Of a stretch of 64,000 bases of DNA, positions 30,645 to 41,649 are shown piece after piece. This DNA comes from Cercospora beticola (taxonomy: Eukaryota > Ascomycota > Dothideomycetes > Mycosphaerellales > Mycosphaerellaceae): contig NC_088941.1 of assembly GCF_033473495.1 (NCBI RefSeq), positions 1,984,001-2,048,000 of the forward strand, in the 5' to 3' direction. The position numbers and the translations under genes were made by a program. Within the stretch, counting starts at the first letter, position 1. Each line of letters starts with the position of its first letter. Under the pieces are notes generated by a model. That model was not told the DNA's origin, did not search any database, and worked only from the letters and a program-made list of their open reading frames with translations.

Positions 30645-32470
30645 ATTACCTCTATCTTTATTTTAAAAAAGTATCGTTCTCGATATAGCGTATACCTTAG
30701 TACTAAATACGCGAGAGTGCGTCTCGGTCTCTAAGCGCGAGCCCTCTTTACGTCCCTTAGTTATCTTAATATCTTAATATCTCTAGGCTAACCGGCGCTC
30801 CTTCTTAGTAGCGGCCTACTTTAAGGCTTCGGTAGCTTTGCGTTTTTTTATAGATCGGGTAGGAGTAGCTACGGCGGTCTCTTCCTAAGCCTCTACTAAA
30901 TAGCTCGAGTAGCGCTTAGTCTTCTCGATAGGCGTACCTACGGAACTATCTATTAGGCTAGTCTTTATCGTAGACTTAGCTAAAGTTAGGCCGGTCTTTA
31001 TCGTAGACTTAGCTAAAGAGGATTTAGCGGCCGAGGAGTTAAGCTTAGGTAAGAAGGCTAAGAGTACCGACTTTCTAGTAGTCCTCTAGCTCTTTAGCGT
31101 CTCGGTTATAGTAGACTTACTCTTCTTTAGCTAGGTCTTAGAGGTAGCCTATTAAAGATTATCGGACTTCTTCTTATAGCGAAGAGGCTTAGCTAGAGCT
31201 ACTATAGGAAGTTAGAGCTCGTCCTCCGAATCTTCTCTAATCTCCGAGGCCGGTAGGGAGTTAATAGCGCCTAGTAGGGAGTTAATAGCGCCGTCGGAGT
31301 TATTATTAGTAGTATTATCTATTAGGTATAAGGATAGGTATAAGTAGAGCGCTAGGTTATTCTTCTATACCTAAGTAAGAGCCTAGTAGTAGCCGCGGAT
31401 AGAACGTAAGAAGAGGAAAAGGTAGTCTAAATATAAGGACGTAGTATACTTAAATTTTAACTTATCGACTATATAGAGTAGCTTCCGACTCTTCTTCGGA
31501 GAGTTATAAGAGCAGAATGCGACTTATAGTAGAGCGACTATCTTAAGAAAGTATACTAGGGCCGGCGTCTACTCTTCCTTATAAAGTACTTCTAGTACCG
31601 AGGTTAGAATAGAGACGATATTAATCTCTACTAGCTAGCGGATATTATCCTCGTTTACGACGTAGTCGGAAGGATCGATCTAATTGCTCGTATAGTTAGC
31701 TTCGTACTATATATAGTTCGTACTATCGAGAAGGTAGTATTTGTCGCCCTTCGTATAGCGCGCCTTTTTGTAAGCTACCTCGCTATAGAGGATATAGCGT
31801 CCGTATCCTAGACTATAGCACTTGCTATTGCCTTCCTAGATAATATATAGATAGCTATAAGGCTTACGTATATCTAGGATACTGCTCTTTAAATCGAAGA
31901 CTACTAGGTAGAGCTTATAGAGAGTATTAAATAAGATATAGCCGGCGTCCTTTAGCTCGTATAATCGTCCGAGATAGACGTCTTCTAGTCGGAAACTAGC
32001 CGGCGGTAGCGTATCTATATATACAAAACTCTAAGCGTCGAATAGTAAGATCTTAAGAATATTAACTAGCGCGTTCGAGTACTCCTAGTTAAAGGCCTTC
32101 TAGTAGTCGAGGTCGGGGTACTCTATAGTATTATACTAATATATATCGAAGACCGCGTCGTCGCCGGTAAGTGCCGCGGCGGCCGGCTATAGAGCTAGAT
32201 ATAGTACGTAGGTAGGAACGCTAGTACTACTCTCTTTATTAGACTCGTTCTAACTACTAACGTTACTATATATAATACTATCCTTATTATACTCGACTTT
32301 AGGTAGGACGTTCTAGTCTTCTATATCTAGCTCGTAGGTGTCCCTTCTAAATACGAATAGGCCTATAGAATTAGAGGGAACTACGTACGCGAGTTAGTCG
32401 TCTAAGTCCTTAACGATAGTATAGTTAGTAGAGTTAGAGCTATAGCTCGCGAATTCGATATAATAGTAGT

Positions 32471-32700
32471 TGTCGAATTGTACTCTCGTAGGCACTCGTC
32501 GGATAGGTATAATATAGTAGAAGTAGAGATAATAAGTAGGAACTAACTAAGTTAATTATATTAGTTAGTTATAGGTTGCATCTCACTCCTAAGATAGGCA
32601 TTAGCTAGGTTATATAACCTAGTATTATATAACCTATATTACCTAATCCTAATCCCTAAAGTATCTCTTAGAATATCTAACTAGACTGCACTTTCTAATA
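32471..32700 (-). repeat. LTR of Copia element (3' side)
   Basis: 230 bp, TGTCGAATTG to TTTCTAATA. Aligns without gaps to 38369-38598 and to 50601-50830. Confidence 0.9.
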
Positions 32701-35700
32701 CTCCTACTTAGGCTAGATAGTCTTCTGCCTGCATTCCTATATTCAAATCTATCTCTAAATTATAATAAGTTATTAGGTGCTATAGTTATATAGTTAGAGC
32801 TATATACCTAATCTATCTTAGTTTAACTCTAAGGCCTAGTATCGTGAAATAGACGTACCTAGAGGGTACTCCCTTTCTATTTTGTTTCTCCTCTAGGCTT
32901 TTCCTTTTTGGACTATATATAGATTCCTAGATCCTAATTACTTATTAAGTATAGCAAGCCACTTCTCCTATAGTATAACTCCTAGGCTTAGTTTTATATA
33001 TACCGCAATATCTCTAATATTACGGTACGTATCTTTTGTTAATTATCCTAAGGTCTAGAGTTTAATCTATAGTTAGGGTATAAATCTTTTGCCTTTCCCT
33101 ATATAAGCTAGAGTTGTCTTACAAACTCCTAAAACTATAGCCTACTCTTTAGTTTAGTTAGGCTATTAGTAACTATCTCTTTTGTTAGAACATATTCTAC
33201 TATAACCTTCCTCTGCTACTAGAGATATCTAATATAGTTATATGTAATATTAATGTGTTTAGATCTCTTATAGGTATATGCATCCTTAATAAGAGTTAAA
33301 GCTACCTAATTGTCTCCTATAATTTGTACTAGCCTTAGTTCTCTTACTATATTAGGATATGCTTTTATAGTTAGTTAGAATAGGTATTCTCCTACTAACT
33401 CTATATAGTCTATCTCCCTTAAGAGTGCTACTAGGAACTAAGATTGCTTTATATATATATTTATAGCTATATACTTAGCTTCTATTATTAATATTATAAT
33501 AGACTTTTGCTTCCTGCTTATCTAAGAAACTAGGGCTCTATAAAGGAAGAAGATGCTCCTAAGGACTAAGACTCTATCTGCTTTGTCTATAGTATAGTTA
33601 GAGTCTAAATATCCTATTAGGCTTCCTCTATTTCTCCTAAATATTAGTCCTAAGTCTTAGGATAACTTTAGGTACCTTGCTAGTTTCTTTAGAGCTTATA
33701 TATACCTCTTAGTTAGGTCTAAGATATATAAGCTTAACCTTCTAAGAGAGAAAGCAATGTCTAGTCTTGTTATAACTATAGGCTATATCTAGGTACTAGT
33801 TTAGCTTTAGTACTCTGTCTTGTTCCCTCTCTTATTATATAAGCCTATTGGTTTTAGACTATTATAACTGTCTATTAGTAAGAGAGTTAGGTTAGCTATC
33901 TCCTTAGTTATTCCTAGCTTTATAAGGTTCTCCTAGATAAAGTGTTCTTAATTAAGCTTTAAAGTTCTAGCTTGTCTATCTCTTATTAACCTTATCCTAA
34001 GGATTTTCTCTAGTTCTCTAAGATCTTTAATCTTAAATACTTTGCCTAGCTATTCCTTAAACTAAAGTATATCTTCTAGCTTTAGTACTATAATTAGAAT
34101 ATTATCTATATAGGTTAGGATTAGAATATTCCTTTCCTAGTAGGTAAGAAGGCATAGGTCTACTTCTAATTATATAAACCTAATCTATTTCAACTTTAAG
34201 ATATAGAGTTTATTCTAGTCTCTTACTGCTTGCTTTAGTCTATATAAGCTTCTTAGGATTTATAGGACTATATTAGGTAGAATCTTAACTCCTAGTAGTA
34301 GAATTATAAAGATTTCTTCTTAAAGTTTACTCTTAGTAAATGTATTATTTATATCTACTTAGTAGAGTTCTAGATCCTTCTTATAAACTATAGCTATAAA
34401 TACCCTTAAGGTATTATACCTAACTATTAGTATAAAGGTCTCCTAGAAATTAACTCTAAACTTCTAAGAGAAACCTCTTATAACTAGTCTTGCCTTAAAC
34501 TTCTTAATAGCTCTACTAATTAATCTCTTTATATTAAATACCTACTTAGATATAATAAGGTTTGCTCCTTTAGGTAGGATAACCTTTATCTAGGTATTAT
34601 TACTTCTTAATATAGTTAGTTCCTTTTGGACTACATCCTCCTATATATATCCCTATTTAGGATTCTAAATTGCCTCTTTATAGGACTTTAGAATAGGTAT
34701 CTCTTATCTCTATATAGAGACTTAAGGAGCAATTGCTGCAAATATAGACTCCTAAACCTCTAATAGGGCTTCCTAAATCTACTCCTATTCTTAGCCTTAG
34801 ACTTAGCTTAGGAATGCTTTATAATGCTTAGCACTAGGCTCCTCCTCCTGTCTATATTCTCTCTGTTTCTTCTAAAGTACTTGTCTTGTTACTATACTAT
34901 AAGCTTTTAGCTCTAGGCCTAGTCCTTTATCTAAGACAGATCTCCTTCTCTTTTAGCTATAGGTTTAGTCTTAGTTCCTTTTCTAATTTCTATTTCCTTA
35001 TAGGTCCTGCTATATAACATTTAATCCTCTTGCTTTAGAATATAGTCTCCTACTAGTACTAGGACTAGCTTATCTATTAACTTCCTAGCTTAGCTTAGGT
35101 AGTTTAGTAGTTCTACTTTTCTCCTACTAGAGTTATAGTTCCCTAGAGTTTTCTTCTTCTAGATCCTCTATCCTCTAGTACTCCTTCTTATCCTTTAGTA
35201 GAGATAGTAACTATATAAAGAGTATTTAGCTAGGACCTATAGGTTTAGTTGCTATAGCTATAGGTATAGTAGCTATAGAAGGTATAACTACTATTAGCTT
35301 CTTTAGAGGTCTGCTAACTAGGTTTCTAATAGGTATACTGCTTACTTAATTAAGCTTAGGAACATTTAGCTCTATATCTCCTCCTTTCTTATACTTAAAC
35401 TAAGTAGTAGTATTATAGGCTTTAATAGCCCTTATATTAGGCTCCTAGAAGAGCTATATTTTAGTAGTATTAGGAACATATCTAATAAATACGGCATCTT
35501 TGCCTCTATTTATTAGTTTGTCTAATCTTATCTCTACTAGCTAGGACTTAGGATCTATATAGACTACTGCTTTGTAACCCTAAACTCTAAAGTATAATAC
35601 TAAGGGTTAAATGCCTAAAAAGGCTTCCTTAGGTAATACCTTAAATCTATTAATTTCTAGGCTATTAGGAAGGGAATTTCTAATAACTATATAGGCTGCT

Positions 35701-38368
35701 AAGGCTTCTAGCTAGAATTTAATAGGCATATAGGCATCTTCTAGTATTGCTCTTATATAGTCTTTAGAGGTTTAGATTAACTTCTTAACTACTCTATTCT
35801 AGATAGAGTTATATACTTTAGTTATATAGAAGGAAATTCTATATTCCTTCTCCTACTGCTTTAGTATAGTAAGAAGCTCTCTTGCTCTATTACTCCTTAT
35901 AATCTAGAGGGGATTTCCCGATTATAGCTTAGCTTTTACCTTCTAGTCTCTAAGGATACTTAGTATATCTTCTCTAGACTTTATTAGGAAAGTCTATTTC
36001 TTTCTTAAGAAGTTATTAACAATCTTAAGCTACTATTTATATCCTAATCTTAAGATAGGCAAAGGACTATAGATATTAATAGAAACTAGAGACAACCTTT
36101 ATAGTTTCCTTTCGGTTTCTTTCCCTCTATATTTCTTTATCTTTGCTAAGGAATATACTCTATAAGGTTAGTATTCCTTTAGAATAGGAATCTAAGCCTT
36201 TAAGTTAGACATCTTATATAGGTTTCTAAGAAGACCCTCTCTAAAATATATAAGTCTCCTATACTAAAGCTCCTACTATTCTTAGGTCTTTTCTTAGGCT
36301 TTAAAGGTATAGGCTTTATTCTCTTATTTTTGATTAAAGTATAATATTACAAGCTCCTGCAATGCATTATTAATCTCCTTAATAAATAGTACTCCTCCTA
36401 ATAGTTTTGTCTAGATAACTAGTTTCCTAGATAATAAAACAAGTGTGAATTTTGGTAGTTAAACACTATACTACTAGCTAAATTAGCTCTAAGAAACAAG
36501 ATTTACTCCTAGACTAGGTATAAAGAGAATATTCTTAAGAACAATCTGCTTTCCTCTTCTCCTACTTATTACTATATCTCCTATATATATAGCTATTAGA
36601 TAGCTACCTCTAACCTTAATCTACTTTTTCCTCTAAAGAGGTTTTAGTTCTCTAAAAAGTAATTCTTAGTTAGTTATATATAATAAAGCATAGGAGTTAA
36701 GTAGCTATCTTAATAGTATATACTTGCCTTTTGCTTCTATAGTTAAGTATATAACTTTATTAATATTATTATCCTCTAATAGAGATTAAGATACTTTAGA
36801 TACTATAGAAGGTTCTATATCTTCTTAGGTAGTATATGCCTTCTTAGAAAACTTCCTTAAGCTTTGTCTCTTCTTAAGAGATTAGACTTTTAGGTTAAGT
36901 TTCTTTACTATTTCTTTTAATACTTCTCTATCTAGTAAAAGTCTCCTCCTAAAGATACTCTCCCTAGGTAGTATTCTTCTCTTCTCTACTCTACTAGCCT
37001 ATCTTAAGTTAATAGTTCTCTTAGCTTTATTAAGGTATAGACACTTAGCAACACCTCTAAAATATTCCTAGTTATATAGGTAACATTTTAGCTTTATGCC
37101 TTAGGTCCCTCTTCCCTTAGCAAATATTACTATTTCTTAGGACTAGTGCCTATACTATATTAACTCCTCTGCTTTAAGGAGTTAGAGGATTTCTTTAGGG
37201 TCTAAGTTCTTCTAAGCTTAGATAGTCTGCTTTATACTTTTGTACTTAGCTAGGAGTATAAAGAGTAGATACTTAATCCTTATATTAGGAGTCTTATAGT
37301 ATAACTCCCTCTAGTTAATCTCTGCAATCCTCCTTCTAAGGTTGCTAAAGTAGACCTATAATTTCCTAATTATATCCTCTAGTTCTATCTTAAAAGTTAT
37401 AAATTCTTAGATAATAGCTATTATATATACCTATTAGACTTTGCTATATTTCCTATATAGCTTTATCTAGATATTATATGCTCTTGTCTTATCTATTACC
37501 TTATCTTAGTTATCTATATAAAGACTTTCTATTAGGATATAGATTGCCTTTATATTGTCCTTCTGCTATTTTAGGCTAAACTCTAAAAATGTAGTGCCTT
37601 TCCCTTTGCTTAATAAAGCCTTAGATGCTTTAGATTTAGCTAGAGTAGGTGCTAATAACCCCTTTAAGTCTAAGATTATCTAGAAGATTTCTTTTCCTCT
37701 AAGTATATTCTCCTATAGCTTAAACTATAGTCTCTAGTTCTCTCTTATTAGGATTAGTGTTCTCCTCCTATCTAATTTACTTATTAAATCTATTTCTGCA
37801 AAATTAAATAAACAAATCTAAACTCTAGAAACATAAGCTCTTTTAATCTAATTAGTAGCTTCTAGATTTCTGCCTTCCCTAGTTACTAAGACTCTTCTCT
37901 CTTAGCTAAGGTGTCTAAGGACTCTTCTCTCTTAGAGGAGTTAGTTAGGTTCTTAGGTAGAGAACCTCTAAAAGATCTACCTTCTTAGAAAAGTACTACT
38001 AGCTAGTTCTAAGGTATTAGTAGTACTTAGTGCTTAGGCCTAGTCTTATCTACTTAAGTGCTATAGTCTAAGGCTAATCCTTTCCTCTTTATACTTCTTT
38101 AGTATACTTCTCTTTTAAAGTAGAGTATGCCTTACTAGGCTTTTCTCTGTCTTACCTGCCCTTTAGGGACTTCTAGCTTGCAACTAGGATCTTCTAAAGC
38201 TTCTAGGTAGTATAGATAGGATATACCTCTAGTCTCCCTTATACTCTTTTCCTGCTTCTCTGCCTAATTAATACTATAGGTTCTATAAGAGGTAATACGT
38301 ATTACTTTAAGGATAAGAAGGCTAACTCTTACTACTTAGAGCTTCTCTATAAACCCGAGCTTATAACC
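32701..38368 (-). pseudogene. Copia gag-pol remnant
   Basis: Inner part of the Copia element. Reverse transcriptase is recognised in minus-strand translation between about 33,900 and 34,500; other domains should lie to the right (gag nearest 38,300) but are too mutated for me to place exactly. TAG and TAA interrupt every frame within some tens of codons. Confidence 0.7.
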
Positions 38369-38598
38369 TATCGAATTGTACTCTCGTAGGCACTCGTCGG
38401 ATAGGTATAATATAGTAGAAGTAGAGACAATAAGTAGGAACTAACCGAGTTAATTATATTAGTTAGTTATAGGTTATATCTTACTCCTAAGATAGGCATT
38501 AGCTAGGTTATATAACCTAGTATTATATAACCTATATTACCTAATCCTAATCCCTAAAGTGTCTCTTAGAATATCTAACTAGACTATACTTTCTAATA
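38369..38598 (-). repeat. LTR of Copia element (5' side)
   Basis: 230 bp, begins TATCGAATTG (TG changed to TA). Followed by the duplicated GTAGT. Confidence 0.9.
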
Positions 38599-38883
38599 GT
38601 AGTAGCTATTATCGATAAGGTAGACCTTATCGCTACTATTATAGAAGTAGTTATATAAGAGTAAAGGCCGTAGGCCTTCTAGTTCGTCCCTATTATAGAC
38701 TAGTAGGAGCTATATAGTAATAGATTAGATAATACTGTTTATAATAGGCTAGACGTCGGTAGGCGCGCTATAGTAGCTAAAACCTATTCCGCGAAATTTT
38801 CCTACGTCCTAGCTATATTACTATACGTAGTAGTTAAGTTTCGTTAGCTCGTAGATACTACCTATATTAGTATTTATCGTAGT

Positions 38884-39041
38884 TATAATAGCGAAATCCT
38901 AGAGCTTTGTTTCGTTACCTCTCGGCTAAAAGGCATAATATCTAAGCTTAGTAAGTACGGACAGCTCTAGGTTATAAATCTTTAGTATATTACTATATAA
39001 CCTAGGCATTACGTAACTACCTACGTAACTCCGCTCTTATA
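38884..39041. repeat. TRIM-like left direct repeat
   Basis: 158 bp, direct partner of 39401-39558. Confidence 0.8.
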
Positions 39042-39310
39042 ACTATCCTCTTCTCTCGGAAGGCGACGCCCTAGCGCTAAGCCCGGATTACGTACTTAGA
39101 GGCCGCAGTATATTACGTAACTAAGAGTGCTTACTAAGTTATATTAACCCTAAAGCGATAAGTAAGGGACTACGGAAGTATATAGGTCGCACGCGTACGG
39201 AACCTAGTTACGTAACACGAGTACGTAATAAGGCAAATCTATAAACGTCGCCTAGTACTAAGGCATTTAGCCTTAGTACGTATACCGACGCAATTTTAAC
39301 CCCGCTTTTT

Positions 39311-39370
39311 AGCCCTAAGCGAGGATCGAACCGAAGACCTCGGATATACCGAGCTACCGACTTCGGCCGA
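39311..39370 (-). other. tRNA-like sequence with pol III B-box
   Basis: On the minus strand GGTTCGATCC (complement of 39323-39332) matches the B-box consensus, and TAGCTCGGTA (39346-39355) resembles an A-box. The distance between the boxes is too short for a full tRNA and no anticodon arm can be drawn, so this is a tRNA-derived remnant and not a functional tRNA gene. Confidence 0.45.
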
Positions 39371-39400
39371 ACCGTTAGAACTATTAAGCTCGGACATTCT

Positions 39401-39558
39401 TATAATAGCGAAATCCTAGAGCTTTGTTTCGTTACCTCTCGGCTAAAAGGCATAATGTCCGAGCTTAGTAAGCACGGACAGCTCTAGGTTATAAATCTTT
39501 AGTATATTACTACGTAACCTAGGCATTATATAACTACCTACGTAACTCCGCTCTTATA
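39401..39558. repeat. TRIM-like right direct repeat
   Basis: 158 bp, direct partner of 38884-39041. Its AATGTCCGAGCTTA (39454-39467) is inverted just outside at 39385-39398. Confidence 0.8.
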
Positions 39559-41402
39559 ACGATAGAGGTCGGTATAGTAGAGGAAGGACGCTATTCGGTA
39601 GATCTTAGCTAGAATATCGAAATAGCGACGCTACTAGTTAAGATTTTTAGTATCGTCCTACGCTCTAGTTCGCGCTACGAATCGCTTATAGAGATTGCCT
39701 CGATTAGGTCTCTATTATAGTAAGTACTTCTTCCTTTCCTCGAATAGAGCTATAATTTATAAAAAGTATAGAATATAGTACCGTTACTAGCCTATAATAC
39801 TAATATAAAATTCTAACTCCTTAAGTATCTATAGAAATAGAAGGTCGAGAATAGTACGAACCTTTTCTTTATAAGTAGTATAACTAAAGCTACTAACTCT
39901 CTAATTTAGAAGAGCCGCGGACAGGTACCTAAGAAAGGTTTTCTAGAGCGTAATACTAATATCGAAGGAATTAAGGAGGCCGAATAGGTAGTTAAGGTAT
40001 ATAAGGTAGTCGTCGAACGTCTACGAGAAGATAATAATATTATCGATATATATATAGTAGAAGTCTCGAAACGGCTTAAGGATATAGTTAAGTTGCCGCT
40101 AGACGTATTAGACGCTACCGGTATACTCTATAATTACGATATTTATCTATTCTTATCTATAGTAGCTATTAACTATAAATTTATAGTAGTCGCCTTTAGC
40201 TACGACCTATTAGTAGAAGAATAATACCGTATCGATTATAGTAATATATTCCGTACTATAGAGAGCGTCTACGATCTCGTCTTATTATAGTAAGAGATAA
40301 GAGTCCTTAACTACTATCTTATTTAAACTATAGATATCGACTATAGCTCTACCTTTCTATATCGGTTTACTATCGAGTAGGACTATCTTCTAAATAATAA
40401 AGATAGGAAAACCGAAGGGAGTCGGCCTAGTTATAAACTCTATTTTGCCGTGTTCGTATAAGGCGTTAAAGGCTTTATTAACTACTTCGTAGTCGAGTCT
40501 AGAAAGAGGATAAATAGTCGTAGGTAAGCAGTAGGCCTTACTACTAGTAAGGAGTAGAATAGGCAGATAATTAGCCTTAGAGACTTTAACTATAGTGCCT
40601 TTATTAACCTAGAGGCGTTTCTACTTCTTAACTAACGTCGCGTACGCCTTTTAGCGAGTCTCGTCCCTATATACTATATACCTATTCTCTAATTTATACT
40701 CTATAGAGTTTAGTAGTATATCTAGAGAGACCGCTACCTTTAGTAGAGTAGACTTATAAGTTAAACGCGACTCGGTCTTAGAAAATCCGGAAGCTCGGCT
40801 AAATCTTCGACGTAGCTAGCTAGAGTAGCTAGGAAAGTGCCCTCTAGTACTATTTTATAAACTACTCCGAGACGCGTTTATAGTAGGAGAATTATCTCCG
40901 TAGTACTATAATTAGCGACTAAGACGTACTCCGTATAGCTATCTAAGACCGCGTTTAAGATACGTAGAGAACGCTAGAGTCTAGTAAGATAGTTCGGCTT
41001 AGGAACGAAGTTAAAATTATAGTCGTTCGGTAGTAGGTCGTATATAGTAATCGGGACCTAGGACTTAGAATATAGCAGTAATACGAAAGACTCTACCGTC
41101 TCTAATATAGTATAGAATAGCGTCTTAGCCTTCCTTATAACTAATAATAGGACCTTAGCGTTTTTATACTACTCTAGAGTAGTAACCTTATAGCTAATAT
41201 CTATTATAATATCCTCTATAGTAATAACGTCTATTCCTACGAGTATCTTAACTAGTAAGTTATAGACGACGTAAGTAGTATAGTAAACGCGAGCGAGAAT
41301 ATATTCTCTCTTAACTAAGGCTAGAATCTATATATCGATAGTAGTAAATCGGTCGTATTTCTATATACTTACGATACCTCTAATCCGATATAGCCGAGGT
41401 AG

Positions 41403-41596
41403 TATAAGAGTTAGGAGTATATAGCTCGAGAGGCGTAGCTTATTAGGCGTTAAGGTATAACGGCTAGTACCGCTTATACTTAGTATAGAATAAAAGTACG
41501 CAGAACGTATATAAACTAAGAGGTAGGAATTATTCTTAATATCTCTAGATAGGGAGTCTAGAGGCGCTTAATATATTGCTATATTCTACCCTTATA
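41403..41596 (+). repeat. 5' LTR of Gypsy B
   Basis: 194 bp from TATAAGAGTT to CCCTTATA. About a dozen differences to the 3' LTR, all transitions, no gaps. Confidence 0.85.
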
Positions 41597-41649
41597 ATTA
41601 TAATTCCTCTACCTTATCGAGAGTAGCGATCTATTAAGGCCTATTATGC

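Larger units (their letters stand above)
32471..38598 (-). mobile_element. Copia (Ty1) retrotransposon, full-length, RIP-mutated
   Basis: 6,128 bp with two 230-bp LTRs and a perfect 5-bp duplication GTAGT (32466-32470 and 38599-38603). Coding strand is minus: at 34,228-34,245 the Copia RT motif LYGLKQA is readable, and at 34,093-34,116 the box TYIDNILI, a mutated YIDDILI. The purine-rich AAGTAGGAG next to the left LTR (minus strand) is a good polypurine tract. The element sits inside Gypsy A and interrupts its frame. Stops throughout. CpG is rarer and CpA/TpG commoner here than in the neighbouring Gypsy elements. Confidence 0.9.
38884..39558. mobile_element. TRIM-like small element with terminal direct repeats
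   Basis: Two 158-bp direct repeats (38884-39041 and 39401-39558), both TATAATAGCG to GCTCTTATA, enclose 359 bp. They align without gaps and differ mainly by transitions. The inner part has no open frame but carries a tRNA-like sequence on the minus strand (about 39,311-39,370). Size and layout fit terminal-repeat retrotransposons in miniature. It is nested in Gypsy A. I find no clear target duplication at the ends. Confidence 0.65.

Noticed and set aside
39311..39370. Functional tRNA gene
   Set aside because: A- and B-box-like sequences are too close and no cloverleaf with an anticodon arm can be drawn.
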